A stretch of DNA of 64,000 bases, from the NCBI GenBank assembly GCA_949987565.1, contig OX465112.1, forward strand, positions 19,503,361 through 19,567,360, written 5' to 3'. Below, one piece after another: positions 44,953 through 58,500 of this stretch. The notes under the pieces were generated by a model. The model did not search any database, was not told the origin of the DNA, and worked only from the letters and a program-made list of their open reading frames with translations. Within the stretch, counting starts at the first letter, position 1, and the number at the start of each line of letters is the position of its first letter. Both the position numbers and the translations under genes were made by a program. This DNA comes from Luidia sarsii. Lineage: Eukaryota > Echinodermata > Asteroidea > Paxillosida > Luidiidae.

Positions 44953-47900
44953 ATGGCGTGTCTTGGGAGGATAGAGCCCGCCGCTTGGGTGTTTTTCTGG
45001 CTCCTTTTTAACACGGAAGGTAGAGTTTACGAGCCCAATGCTCGATTGCTGTACGGACAAAGTGATGCTGCGCTGCCGTTCCAAGGAGGTATCTTGAAGG
45101 ATAAAGCATTTGGATTTGGCGACGAAGGATCCCTCGATTTTGGACTTGCCTGCGAGCCGACACCTTATGTAAGAGATCTGACAATTCTTGCTTCTCATTG
45201 TGATGCATTTATTCTTCAAATGAGATTTGTTTACTACAATATGTAACTAAAATCTTGCCGATATTTATTTGTAAATTGATATGAGTCATGCATGACTTAT
45301 GAATAATTATGAGAATCACCGACACTATGATTGAATGAATTTTGTCTGAGTGACATGGGTGTTAACGCGATGTAAACATATGGATTTAATAAGGGCTCAA
45401 ATATCTGTGTCTGGTTTGAAATTAGACTAATACTTTAGTAATTACTAATACTACTTACTAGTAATACTTAATGAAGATTATTGTATCATCATAATTCATA
45501 AACCCAGTTTGTTTAGTTCTGTATGCTATGAATATCATATCAATATGACGATTATTACTTATCTGATTAATAACTACAGCAACTCAAATTTGTCTGGGAA
45601 ACTTGGACCCTTCTCCCATGACACGATCCTTCTTGAAAACCAAGTCTTGTTACTGTTAAGTGTTAGAGTAGAGTCATTGTTACATACGCTAAACTCTTAG
45701 TCTCACTCTTACTCTTAGTGTTACAGTGTATCACCTTGCTTGTTGAGGTAACCGTAACCGGCCTAAGGATGAGGGTTATTGTTACCACAACTTACTATCA
45801 CCTTGCACGACTTCTAGTCCGAGTAACTTGGAGTTGGACCTTACAAGTTGTCCAGGTTTTTTTAAAGGGGCAATTTGTAAGAACTAAGGTCCAAGTTACT
45901 CGGACTACATGACTACCAACATCCAGAGACACAAATTGATAGCTAGCGGGTAGTTTTCTTTGCCATTTGTTCAAGTTGTTCAAAAGTTCCCAGCCAGTTT
46001 TCCTTGCGCACTTTGACAGTAAGAAGTAGGTCAATCCTGCGGAAAAAAAACACACAAAATATTGACTTTTAAAATATGGAATTCTGCCAGTCAGATTCAA
46101 AAGGTTTATGAGGCTTTGAATGTCAAGTGTTGTCTGTTCATGAAATACTTCTCTGGTGCCTTTGTGTTTTGGGCTGTTTGTAGAAGGATTGGTACATTTC
46201 AATGTCTGTCTATCCATGGAGGATTAAGTAGGGATTCCTTCATGGTCTATCTAATCCTTCTTCTTGTCTTTCCTCCTGCAACAGAGCTCTGGTGTTCCGG
46301 ACCTGTGGTTCTTGGTGTGTTCTGCTCTTGAAGAAAGAGAAGTAAGTGGAAGGTTTGCGGTGACACCATGTAACACTTCTCTTTCAAGAAGTGAGTGAGG
46401 CCTGCTAAATCATTGGAATTTGCATTTCTATTTCGCTGTTGATTCTTTCTCCTCGTATTCATCAACAGATTGTAGAAATTGGTCGTTCCGGTCTGAATCA
46501 AATCTGCCAGAAGCTGCAGTACCCGGATGAGATGGAGAAGAACTTCACCATGATATGCCAGGCCATTCCTATGGAGCTGCTCAGCCAGTCTCACATGGGC
46601 AACTACTGGAAGGCGTCTCATCACTTTGACAAGGATGCCTTCCTCCGCTTTCTCCTCCTCCAGTGTCCCAGAGAAATTCCCAACAAGACGAAGGCCCGAG
46701 TCGCTGAAGTCCAGTGCACGGTGAGAGTTTTGTGGGAAGCATGATCAATGCCCACTGACCAGAGTCTGATGTGTTTTCTAGTCCTACTGTAAACCATTCT
46801 GCAAAGCTGTCCTGTCATCTGGCCGTGTCAGACAGAATCTAGCGGCGTGTTACACATTTGATGGGTCCTGGTTCAGCCTCTTCCTTGGAACCTCTATGAC
46901 ACTGTCACTCTCTGGCCTCACTGGCCCTATTCTATAGATATTATCATGCACGATGCTCCAATGGCATTTCTGACTTGGTTCCCCAAGATCGTCCCAATGC
47001 TCGTACCACGCGCTTCTCTTCACGTATGCACGCATATGCAGTTATGGCACCCAAAGCCAATACTAAGCAGTACTCATCCAGCTTCATCCCGCGCACTGCT
47101 GCACTATGGAGTTCTCTACCTGCAACCTGTTTCCCTCTTTCTTATAACTTGTCTGAATTCCGTCAAAGAGTAGTTGACTATTAGGGGAGGCCACCATCTA
47201 AGGGCTGGATAGCTCAGATGGAAGAGCACCGGTACGTTAATCCAGAGGTCTCAGGTTCAAATCCCGGTCAGTCAAAGGTTTCTGACCAATTTTTTAATTT
47301 GTCTGAATTCAAACAAAACACAAACACTCATCTTTCTTCCTCCTGATCTATCGTTCTCCTTGTTCTTTTCCTTATAGCTTTCTTTAGCCCTCACCTTGAG
47401 TGGCCTTTTTGGGGTCTTGTGTTGGGCGACATTCATAAAAGAAAACCACTTATCGTTTACCCAGTTGTAGGGTGAGTCAGTTGGTAAAACTCAAGAATCA
47501 AATGTATTGTTTTCATATCATGTCATCTATGCAGGGAAGGTTGGTGTTGATGAACAATAATGGGCGGAGCCATCTGAGCAAGGATGAGGGGGCTTTGCTA
47601 CCCATCTATAAAGTCTTTCTCCTGGTCTGGGTCGTTCTACTGGCCCTATGGATAGCCAACTGGTTCAAATTCAGACAGGTAGGATCTTTGACCGAACAAT
47701 GGACAAGTTTGTATGTTTAGCATAGATGTTGGATCTTGTTTCCTTTGACCTAAAGCAGTAGTAGGTTCCAAATGACATTAGGAACAGATCTCTGTTTACA
47801 TTTACAATTAATTTGTTTGGTTTTGTATGTTTATTCCTTGTAGTTTTCCAACCACCTTCACCAGTTGTTCTTTGTGGCACCTTCCTTCAAGTTTCTTCTC

Positions 47901-50572
47901 CTCACTTTGTCCCTGGTGTGGTGGGAGGTGATTGCAGCCACAGGTAGTCAACTCATTTCTGTCTCATTCAAGAATGGAGATTGGGATTGGCTTATTCATG
48001 AAAGACTTTATCTTGGCTATGGCTATGGGAGATGACTATGGGTCAGGGTGATAGGTATGGCTATGCGTGATACTGATAGCTATGGCTGTGGAAGATGGCT
48101 TTGGCTAGGGGCTATTGCAATGGCTAGGGGTATGGCTATGGGTGATGGCTATGGCTAGGGGCTATGGCTATGGGTGATGGCTATGGCTATGGGTGATGAC
48201 ACATCTACATGCGTAGGGTTGCCCATAGCGACTGTCAAGCCAAAACTGTCAAAACATTTTGTTGGGCCTTTGATCTCAATTCAAGCAGGATCCTTCTCAG
48301 AGGCAGAGAAGCTACCTTCAAGAAAGGTCCTGCTAGGATCAAAACATCAGGCTCTCGTTTTTTTAGATTCAATTCATTTTCATTTTGACCTAAAGCAATA
48401 AACCATATGTGGTAGTCATAAAAATGGTCTGGTTCCAAACCTTTTTAATCTTAAAAGTATGTAATTTATGAATTATGATTCATGTTAATCTTCCTCACAG
48501 GTCATGAGAACAAATCCCTACAGATGTGTCGAGACATGGTGCATAGCACCCAAGTAGCCATGCTGTTTATGACTATGATGCTAGCCTCTGAAGGTTGGTG
48601 TGTGCTGAGGCCAACCATTAGGAATATACACTGCGTCCTCATACCAGGTAGGTAACACTCTCAAAGTAGTCAATACTTCCATGGAAGGTGTTCCTCTGGT
48701 CTGGCCGACTTAGATCCCCCAGTCAGGACATTTCAGCGAGCAACCAGGCTGTCTGACTCCTCTCACCCACACACTCTATCTATCCCAAGGTGTAGAACAA
48801 AGAGGTATCACAACAGCTTCTTGCCATGTTCTGCTTCTCTTTGGAATTCCCTTCCTGGTTCATGTTTCCCAGCTTATGATCTGATTTTAAGAGGAATGTC
48901 AGTTCCTATCTCCAGCCTGTCCCAAGGTGTAGAAGAAAGAGATATCAGAACAGCATCTTCCCTCGTTCAGCCTCTCTCTGGAATTCCCTTCCTTGTTCGT
49001 GTTTTCCCCAGCCTATATTCTTGCCCTTTTAAAAAGGAAAGCCTTCCTGAGTCCCTCTCTATCTCCTTCTTTCCTAACCCCTTACCTTGAGTGGCTTTAT
49101 AGCCTTGTTTTGGGCAAAAAGTATTCATCTGCATAACTAATAATAAAAAAGAGACCAGTACGTACGAGTCTGGAGACATCATATAGGAGCTTGTAGCTCT
49201 TGTCCTTACTCATTTCAATCAAAACCAATGTCTTCAAGAGTTGCCTGATCAGGCCTTCATAAACCATTGAGTAAAGGGACCTAGCCGATCAACCCAAAAT
49301 AAGAGTGGAAACTAGATGGCAAAGCTTTCAAATTCATAATCAAACAAGTTCTGGCGTACCAATAGATTCATTGAGAATTGGCTCCAATAGCCCTTGCTGG
49401 CCAACCAAGTACAAGGTGATCCCTGTTTGATAGTCTGCACAACAAATTATTAAAAGAAGAGTTAGTTTCCTTATAGACCATAGTGCCAACCCTTCTGCAC
49501 TTGAACACAGTCATGGTGTGTTGACTGTTCAGGTCTGGTTGGCGTTAGCTGATGGCATATGGTCTTTGTTTAGAAATGTAATGCTTCAGTTAACATTCAA
49601 GAGTAAAGAGAATTTTTAATGAACTGTTTTTGCTTGTCATCTTCTCCCGTTGTAGTCCTATTCCTGGTATTCCTGGGATCTGCTATTTGTGTCATCTGGG
49701 TCCATGATTACTTCATGGTAAGTACAAACATTAAACAATCAATTGTCATCATTAATATTTGATAAATTTTGAAAAATGGCCAAGAAAACTTTGCCTTGAC
49801 CGGGACTTGAACCCTTGATTAATTTTCCTTTATTGGTTTGACTCTCCCTTTTTTGTTTGAATGAATATTTTATGTTAGGTGTTCATATCTCATCATATGT
49901 TTCCATTTTCATTTCATCAAATACTTTTTTTTCTCTTGTTTCATGACTGCAGGCTGTATTTAGTCGGTTTATTGCTTGGAGGGCTTAGATTGTAGAACCT
50001 TCGTTCATTATTTTTTCCGAAGTAAACGATTTTGTTTTTCATTCTCACTTCAGGTTTTCGCCGTCTGCAGTATCATCTTTGTCATCTGCCGCGCCCATAA
50101 GTGGTGCTCCATCAACAACAAATACCTGCTGAGGCAGCTACTGCTGAACATGCGCTACATCCGCGAGAAGCAGCTGCACTTCCACAACATCAGCATCGTC
50201 AAGCAGCTGCAGGAGAAGCGCAACATCTACGTGCGCCTGCGGCTGGTCTGCGACGTCTACACGGCCGTCTTCGTGCTGGGCGTTACCATGGCCACCTTCC
50301 TGACGGAGTTCACCTGGGCGCAGATGCTGGCAGTGGAGGTGCCTGAGCTGATGGTCTTTGTGTCCTTGGGACTCATCTTCAGACTGAGGGACTTTTATCC
50401 GTACGAGAATATCGAGGTCATTCAGCCCAAGGAGGATTCCGTGGTCATACTCCTCCCTTTCCCCAATGACAAGTGGCCCAAGAGGCAGAAGCTGGCGCTG
50501 GGTAAGCCGGTGCACAGTTGCTCAGAGTGCTGTGAGGAAGATGGTTGCCAAGATAAGAACATCAAGTTGTGA
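44953..50572 (+). CDS. GOST-like seven-transmembrane protein
   Basis: Exons: 44953-45168, 46285-46341, 46469-46720, 47535-47678, 47844-47943, 48501-48647, 49656-49717, 50054-50572 (TGA). All phases join; 498 aa. Seen: a signal-like start (MACLGRIEPAAWVFFWLLFN); a lumenal domain to about residue 195 with PDLWFLVCSALEE; then seven hydrophobic segments near 197-217, 232-255, 270-290, 299-321, 323-340, 390-410 and 415-435. LHQLFFVAPSFKFLLL and ASEGWCVLRPTIR resemble the conserved helix 2 and GxGWSxLKP of the GOST family (lumenal GOLD-like domain plus 7TM, Golgi/secretory trafficking). Family placement is inference and I cannot name the orthologue. The tail is Cys-rich and cytosolic (HSCSECCEEDGCQDK). 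Exon 2 is only 57 bp. Confidence 0.8.
46800..47178 (+). mobile_element. LINE 3' end, seven-TM gene intron 3
   Basis: One frame reads LFYRYYHARCSNGISDLVPQ and SSSFIPRTAALWSSLPATCF followed by LSEFRQRV. This is the typical C-terminus of a non-LTR retrotransposon reverse transcriptase (FYRYxHG..ARTTRxSxxxHxY..xRSFFPRTAxLWNSLP). It is joined directly to a SINE at 47183. Confidence 0.8.
47179..47300 (+). mobile_element. SINE family 1 copy, seven-TM gene intron 3
   Basis: GTTGACTATTAGGGGAGGCC, A box TAGCTCAGATGG, GGTACGTTAATCCAGAGGTC, B box GGTTCAAATCC, end CGGTCAGTCAAAGG. It sits at the end of a LINE fragment. Confidence 0.83.
48000..48195 (+). repeat. GGCTATGGGTGAT-type simple repeat
   Basis: Irregular reiteration of GGCTATGG, GGTGAT and GGCTAGGGG for nearly 200 bp in the intron after exon 5 of the seven-TM gene. 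A related shorter form occurs near 4520-4560 and 26690-26760. Confidence 0.8.
48255..48370. mobile_element. Palindromic family B copy, seven-TM gene intron 5
   Basis: GGGCCTTTGATCTCAATTCA and AGCAGGATCCTTCTC are followed by AGAAAGGTCCTGCTAGGATC and AAAACATCAGGCTCTC. The two arms are diverged, with a spacer of about 20 bp. Confidence 0.7.
48690..49135 (+). mobile_element. LINE 3' end with internal duplication
   Basis: A frame runs through IPRCRTKRYHNSFLPCSASL to WNSLPGSCFPAYDL, then a second similar block (GIPFL..VFPSLYSCPFKK) ends [12 protein letters not shown]. This is a reverse-transcriptase C-terminus type, present twice in tandem. It lies in the intron after exon 6 of the seven-TM gene and is not transcribed as coding. 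Confidence 0.7.
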
Positions 50573-52329
50573 GAAAGCATGGGTATAGGCCTTTTTTAGT
50601 TGACGCTGAAAAAAAACCCTCGCAAGGCTTGAGAAAATGTCTCATGCATGAGAAATCTTACAAAAGTGCCGTTGTGTGAAAGGTCACCAATGCTTGAGTG
50701 ACAGACAACCCTTGAGAGATTTTGTCGTAGGTGGATTTCTCACGGAACCCTTGACAATCGATCGTGTGAATGGAGGAACTGTTTATTGTACAAGGTCCCA
50801 TGCTATATGCTATGTGATGTGTATTCGTAGAGGCCCTCAAACATGACCTATAGAGAGCGACATACACGCTGGTACCCACAGCTTATTACATCCCTACAAT
50901 GTGTAGTCTACCGACATCCTGCAAAGAAAGCATTTGCTTCCCAAAGGAGGCCTGTGAAAGGTTGGAAAAGTGTTCACACCCCCCTCAGAAATTTCTCAAG
51001 CCTTGCAAGTTTTTTTCAGCATTGTCTGAAAAGGGCTTTAAGTGTGGGCACAGTTGCGTGTTGGTGGTTTGCATTACAGTGCTTATAAATGTGATAAGGC
51101 TCAGTCATAGCACTATACACCATTACTGGTTGACATCACAGTCAGCTGAGATGAGCAGATATGTAGCCATTGAACCATTGTCATTCATTCTCAGTCCTCT
51201 GGTGACTGATCTGGTTGGCTGTGATTCAGAAGTCTCGCCATTGAAGCCGTCAATTGGACAAAGAATCGGATAATTTTGTCGGGAATATTAAGTACGTAAT
51301 GGAAACCACTGCTTTTTATCATCTCTTATTTCTGAAAGAAAAGAGGTCACTATAAGACTTTGTGTCCTGCAAGGAATGAACCAGACTGCTTCAGGGCTAG
51401 GCAGATTCTTGATGTTAGTCCGTCATGCTCGCACAATAACATTTTGTTACGCCTACTCATTGTCATGCCAAAGTTCTATCTTCACTCAGTTTTATTTGTA
51501 TATGTATATAATATGAATATCTATATATATTTGTTGTATATAAACCCCATATGATATCTGATTGTTGGAACATGATTTGAATGAATATATTCCAAATTTG
51601 ATTTTTTTTATTTTGATGTTTTTTTGGTGTTTATGCCTTCACCTAACTGGGCTTTAAGCGATTGTTATTATTACTGCCATATCTATTGGGTCTGTATTGC
51701 TGTGCATATGTCAAGACTATTTTCACTTGCTACTGCTGCAGGAGTTGCATGTGAATCGCATGCAATTTGTTTTAAAGTTGTTTTGTCTGCTAGCCCGATT
51801 TCCAAATGAAGTCTGGTTGTTGAAGGGAATTGCATCACTGTGTACAAATATGATGAAATTGTTGTAAGCCAAAAGTCATAGGCCTACTCATCAAATTTGG
51901 TAACCAGCCTTTTTGGCATAATTTATTCTTCCATTGTAGTGTCCATACTAAATTTAAAATCTGCATACACGTGTACAATTTGACTTCAGTATATAAAAAA
52001 AGAATAATCATCAATGGAAATTTAATCTTTTGCAATATTATTGATGAAACATCATATGAGGATAGGAGAGGAGGATTGAAAGAGGAGTATTATTATTATT
52101 GGTAGACTTTGGCATAATTCAGTTTTAATATTGCGTGGAAGAATTCTGATTAAATTGGTATTTCACCATAATATGAATGAATGGCAACTGTGCTTCTGTA
52201 TTTGGAAATTTCCAATTTAAGAAATTTCACGACTCATTGAGCAACTCATCAGAAAGCCGACTGTCCCCGGCCTACTGTCAGATTTGTGCCGGGGGGGGGG
52301 GGGGCAAGAGGTAATGAATTTTCTCCCAA

Positions 52330-54360
52330 GTCAATAGGCACATCTGTATATTTTCTTATATTCCCAAGGATACTATTCAGGGTGAATGCTACATATTCAT
52401 AAGTATCATACAGTAATACACAAAAAATGTTGCAAACTGCTAACTGGCTAAAATTACAGAAATGCAAATCTAAAAAATTTAGTGGGCCTGATGTTTTGAT
52501 CCTAAGGTCCTGCTAGGATCGAAATGTCAGGTTACTAAATTTTGAGATTCATCAGTATCATGAGCATATCCAGGGACCTGTTTAGGCTGAGGGCCAATTA
52601 GGATAGCTCACAATCTTCCAGAATGTGATAAATGACAAAAGGTTGGGTTACAGACGTGTAGTGAGAAGGATTCTTTTATGAGAGAAAAGGCATGGATGTT
52701 TCCGGGAAATTGTCCAACATCCTTTATACAAATTTAAGTCACAAAATTCAACCAAAACGAAAAGCGTGGATGAAAATTCTTCCTGTTAAGGTTGTGAACT
52801 GAGACAGATAACTAATAGAAAACCAAGGTGTTTTTTTTTTGCAATTTGCAAACATACATGTACACACTGTTTTTGTATTTATTGTAATAATGATAACCCG
52901 ACATTCATGAGATAACAAACAACTGAAAATATCAAACAAAATTTGCTGTACATTTTGGAAATATATTGAAAACATTGTTTTAATTTTGATCTTTTGTGCA
53001 GTGAAGTAATCAATTACAGAGAAATAAACAATGACTATTTTGATAGTATTTTTTGCTTCTTTAATTTAATAAAGAGCAGCTAGTTGGCGTTGGCTGTTTT
53101 TTTCTTGTGGCAAATTTACAAAGGGACCTAATTAATTTAGCCGCCATTACTTGCGAGAATGCTTTATTTTGTATGAACGCGGGCTGTAATTTATTTAGTG
53201 GTCAAAAATCGTACTCCCTCAGCGGCCAGGTTAAGCCAGGATTAAACTTTTCCTGAAAATCCGATTTGTGCCACGGTATTGGATGATTATGTACACAGCG
53301 GGCTGTGCACAAAGGTATAGGGAGCCGCGGGGTAGAAAATCAGTTGATACAGCGTTTCCTCAGCAGCGTGTAGAGTATAGGGGCTATGGGCGTACAAACT
53401 CAGTTGATACAGCGTTTGCCCGGCCGTGTACATTAGTATAGGAAGAGTGTGGTAGAAATAGGATCATATCAGCGGTTTTTCGTGCCGTTTGATTACGGTG
53501 CACGTTTGTACACAGTCTACGAAGGAAACCCAGGAATTGAGAAACAGTGAAATTGACCATTTTCTAGACTCGTGTGTTTTTGTACAGCGCGCTATGCAAA
53601 TAGGCGGCGTACAGCACAAAACCCATTGCCATCGATTTAGTAATAGATTGATGAATTGTTTGATGAATAAATAGATCAATCATATTTTTCTCTTAATGGG
53701 AATAAAACATTTCCCAATTCATTGCATTCCAACCAATAGGCCGAACCTGAATACTTGTATAATTATTCCCAAGGAATTCAGGGTGAATTTTACATATTCA
53801 TCAGTATCATTAGCATATCCAGGGACCTGTTTAAGCTGAGGGCCAATTAGGATAGCTCACAATCTTCCAAACGACAAAAGGTTGGGTTACACAGACTGTA
53901 TAGAGGTTTTATTCTCAGATGAAAGGCATGTTTAGTTTTTAAGAATTGTTTTCAACATCCTTTATAATTTGAGACAGGTCCTGCTAGGATTGAAACGTCA
54001 GGCCCTCTAACTTTTGAGATGTATTGCAGGTCATTTTAGTCAGTGAGCAGTTTGCAACAGGTTTTGTGTTAATAACTTAATCCTTTACAATTAATAAGGT
54101 CTCAAAATTAAGCCTGAAAGGAAACACTTCCTTTTTAGGTTGTGAACTGAGACAGATAACTGACACAAAACTCCAGTGCTTTAATTTGCAAACATGTATT
54201 TTTGTGTTTATTGGAATCCGACACTCATGAAAAAACAAACAGAACTGGAAATTCCAAGTAAAGTTTGCTGTACATTTTGGAAATATATTAGTCAGAAGGC
54301 AGAACATTGCTTTAATTTAATCTTTTGTGCGATGAAGTTATAAATTATAGATAAATAAAC
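52330..54360 (+). repeat. Segmental direct duplication, two copies of about 0.65 kb
   Basis: Shared landmarks in order: ATTCCCAAGGA, CAGGGTGAAT, ATCCAGGGACCTGTTTA, GAGGGCCAATTAGGATAGCT, AAAAGGTTGGGTTAC, GTTGTGAACTGAGACAGATA and GCTGTACATTTTGGAAATAT. Copy 1 is about 52360-53050 and copy 2 about 53765-54365. The family B insert sits before the CCAGGGACC landmark in copy 1 and after GGTTGGGTTAC in copy 2. Confidence 0.85.
53330..53470 (+). repeat. Degenerate 60-bp repeat, about 2-3 copies
   Basis: CAGTTGATACAGCGTTT recurs at about 53341 and 53401, and ATATCAGCGGTTTTT ends a third, weaker copy. Between them are GTATAGG-type motifs. No function is seen. Confidence 0.7.
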
Positions 54361-55114
54361 AATCATTTAAAAAACATAAAACTGTAGATTAAGAATGTGG
54401 AAGGGTTTGGGAATTTACAATTTTGGAAAATATTGTATTGGTATATCTCAACTTTCTCTGCTGACTAATGAACAACAAAGATGGCATTTGCAAATTTCCA
54501 AGAAAATAAATATCACCATTTAGATTATGGATATACGATTTTCTGAAATGTAAATAATTACAATTTATACTATGACAAAAAATTATTAAATATAATGTTC
54601 AAAAATTATTTCCTTGTAAGTTTTGTTTATACATGTCTTTAAAAAATGTGAAAATTAAATTATGGATACTACAGATAAAAGATCCATCATGAAAAAATAA
54701 TAAGTTTGAGAGAACATGTACATTGAATTTCTGATTAAAAGGAATTTTCAATACAATTTCCAAAGAGAATTTTGAATTCAAATTTAATTTAAATTCAAAA
54801 TATATATGTATATATTTGTGAAGGTCTGAAAAACAGATGGATGTTGAATGTTGCAAAATAGAAAGATGGTATGAGTTGATGGTTTAGGTTGGCAAGAAAG
54901 CAACTAAAATTTCTGGGTTGCATTGTGGAAAAATAAATTGCAGGTTAAGCTGTGTACAATCATTCAAGTCAAGCATTCTATTGAAGTCATGGGCACTGGC
55001 CTTAAATTTGTGTAATGTCTATCTGCCCATAGCACATCCATTCTGCCTTTCTTATTTCAATCCAAAACATAAAGGCTCTATCGATTTAGAAAGCATGTGT
55101 TGAGATAACACCTC

Positions 55115-55262
55115 AAGGTTTGCATGGTGGAAATAATAAGTGGAAGGTTTGTGGTGACACCGTGTAACACTTCTTTCAAGATGACGTGTGGCTCTGAAAA
55201 GAGCCACACTCCTTCTCAAAAAAGAAGTGCTACATGGTGTCACAGCAAACCTTCCAATCATA
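55115..55262. mobile_element. Palindromic family C copy
   Basis: GGTTTGCATGGTGGAAATAA, GGTTTGTGGTGACACCGTGT, then GTGTGGCTCTGAAAAGAGCC and the complementary arm ending GTGTCACAGCAAACCTTCCA. The central ribozyme-like core is absent. It lies just downstream of SERAC1. Confidence 0.8.
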
Positions 55263-55561
55263 TATGTTGAGAAGATTGTTGGTAAGGGAACCTTGAATAC
55301 AGTAATGAGGTTTATGCATAAGTGATCAACTGCTTTGATAAACAGCATAGGCTGTTAAAAAAAAGTGCCATCTCTTATGCAGCACCGAGTCAGGGGACAT
55401 GTCCACTATCGATGTTATGAATACTCAAAACTCCAAAATGGATTAAATTTGCACAACAAATATAAGGATTTCCTTTCTATTGCATGCTCACTATTACACT
55501 CCTTTCCCTTCTTTTACAGGATGAGATCCTTGCCTAACAAAAACCCTGAGATATCCAGACT

Positions 55562-58500
55562 CTATTCACCAAAACTCATTCCCAGAGGGTAGAAGATTTC
55601 TGCTGAGTCATCGATAACTACATCCTCCCGGAGTTTGTCGGACAGCAAGTGAGGTAAGGATTTAGGCACGGAGTGGTTGATGAATCGCTGGGTCAGCTGA
55701 TAGAGTAAAGACCTCTGATTGGCCGGTTTGCATATCTCAAGATGGTTGACATCCAAGGAATGATATTCTCCGTAACCTGGATCTGAAATTGAAAAACAAA
55801 ATAAGTTTACTGATAAAGGCCCTAAACAACATTAATAAAGGTCAAAAGATTGCCACAGTTTGTGGGTTAAACTATTAAACATTAAAAAAAAGCAATACTG
55901 CAAAGGTTTTAGCGCAAATGGTAATCTGAGAAAGTAAAAAATGCAAAAAACTGTCACAGTTTATGCCACTATTCTGTAGTGTAAGATAAAGTTTATTACT
56001 CATGAGTAACAAACTATTTTGCGAGTAATAAACTATAAGGGGTCAAGTGGTTAAGATGTCTGCACTAGAAAGCGGGAGTTGCGGGTTCGAATCCTGCCTG
56101 AGCTGCCTGAAATTTGTTCATCAGGCATCGGGCAAAGCACTGAGCATTCAGTGCTTATCACGTCGAGCAGGGCAAACCGAAATGTATAAACAGAAATGTA
56201 TAAGCTTAGAGTGATTCTCTACTGTGAAAAATAAAAGAATGAATGAAAAATGAATGAAACCCTCATTGATGAATCAGATTCAAGACACAGTATCTTACGA
56301 GATGATTCTACTGGCACAACCACAGCCTTGACTCCCAGGCCTATGCTCATTGGTTTAGTCTCCCCAAAGCTGAGCACTGGAAGCTGTTGAAGCTGAACAA
56401 ACGCCCTGAAACGCCCGTGGAGGTTCTTCAAAGACGGAGAATCTGAGGGAATGAGATAAGAGATGATGGCACAGCTTCTTTAAGACGTTGAGAAAGATGT
56501 TTGAAAAAACGTCCTTGACTGGACCGGGACTTGAACCCCAGACCTCTGGATTAACGTACCAGTGCTCTTCCATCTGAGCTATCCAGCCCTTAGATGGTGG
56601 CCTTCCCAAATAGTCAACAAATTATTTTAAATGTCAAAGACAAATATTTTTCGTGTAACATACAAAAATGTTGCAAATTGCTTACTGACCAAAATTACCA
56701 AAACACACAAAAAAATCATGCGGTAAATATTCTGTGAAAAAGACTAGATGAGGAATGGATAAGGCTCAAGAAAAAGAAGAGACAAATTAAAATGAAGGAT
56801 GAGAATGAACAGGAAAACAGGCCTAAATCATCAATACTAGTATCATCCAATCAATAAACACAGACAATGAATGAAATAAAACCACACATCAGACAGGACA
56901 ATTACAGCACAAGCCAATCAATACTGCCCCTCCCCTCTGACCTTGGACTAGTTCCTGGACTTCTACTGATGGATACAGTAGGATCTTAGCCTGTTTGGAT
57001 GCAGCGGCTAGTGAGGAGCCATGATGAGGTGTGCTGAAGAACACAACACCGTGTGTCTTCTCAGCAATGGGTGCCATCTCAGGCTGGTCACACGCATCTA
57101 GCAACATCTGCTTCACTAAGAGTCCTTTCAAAGAAAGCAGAAAGTAAATAAAAAAAAACTGTTGCAAACTGCTCACTGACTAAAATGACCTGCAATACAT
57201 ACATCTCAAAAGATAGAGGGCCTGACGTTTCGATCCTAGCAGGACCTTTTTCAAAGGCCTTTCTCTTTGCCTTTGAGAAAGGTCCTGCTAGCATTTAAAC
57301 GTCAAAATGAGGCCCACTTATATTTCAGAAAGGAAGAATTTTACATGACCCTGTTACTGGTGGCATAATTGTGAAGTTAAAATGAAATGTAAATCAATAA
57401 GGGTTTGGCCTACAGCACTGTGTGCTCAGTGCTTTGCCCGATTGCCGGCTGAAAAAAATACAGGCAGCTCAGGTGGGATTCGGACCCGCGACTCCTGCAG
57501 ACGTCTTCACCACTGGTCAACTGAGCTGGTAGAGGTCATGTGGCAGATTCAAATATGCATAACAACGGGTGCTGTGTTCTATCAAAGATACAATATGAGT
57601 TTAAAAAAAGACAAATGAAATTGATGAGATTAGAAAGTCAGAGTTTTACCTCCCATGGAATGTGTGACCCATACAATAGGTCGTTGACCCACACCGGCTC
57701 GACGAAGCTTGTTCAATATTTCTGCCGAACGATTAGCCAAGGAACGTCTGCAAAAATATGAAAAAAAGGTCAACCTTTTTTCTTTTTCTGTTTATCTGAA
57801 CTTCTTCATTGATTCGTTATTTTCTGTTCCTTTTTTTTTTTTTTTTACATACGATGATTCCATTGCACTGTTTGACAAAATCTGATATTTAACTGCAACA
57901 CGCAAGCATTCTACTGATCATTTGAGGGATATTTGATATATTTGATGAATACTTACTTTTCACTCTCAAAAGGGCACTTGGCTGACCATTCAGACATGTG
58001 AGAGTCATAGGACAAGGTCAAGATACGCATGTGACTACAATCCTTAGATAACCAACTCTAACAAGGGCAAAATAGAAAGCACACACAATTGTTTAATGAT
58101 AATGCATCTTTCATGCTGTCAGGAATATCCTTGTACAGTGGAACGTCGCTGTAACGAACATCCCGGTATCCATGAAAATTGTTTGGTATAGCGGTCGATT
58201 GTTGTTGCACAAAAAAAAATTGAGAGTCTTAGGGCATGTTTGTTATAGCCAAATATCTGTTATATTGGCGTTCTTTACAGCGAAGTTCCATTGTACTTTA
58301 GTGCCATATAATTTTATTGAAATACCAAGTTATACTGGTCGTGTTTTAGGACTCGGTCTTTGCTAACCATCTCCGATTGTATCTCCAACAATGGCAAACC
58401 ACGAATCTCCTTAATTCTCCACAAATCTCTTCTTAAACCTCCTTACTTTCCTAGAGTTTGGCAACGAAGAAACACGCGTCAAATGTTCTTAATAATCTTT

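Larger units (their letters stand above)
50573..55561. other. Tail-to-tail spacer, seven-TM gene to SERAC1
   Basis: 3' UTR of the seven-TM gene, then a 0.6-0.7 kb duplicated segment (52330-53000 and 53750-54360), two family B copies (52420-52550 and 53960-54062) and a family C copy (55115-55262). I see no further gene. A run of G occurs near 52290-52304. Confidence 0.6.

Noticed and set aside
46247..46624. 125-codon minus-strand frame over the seven-TM exons
   Set aside because: Antisense shadow; the plus frame has the splice sites and continuous phases.
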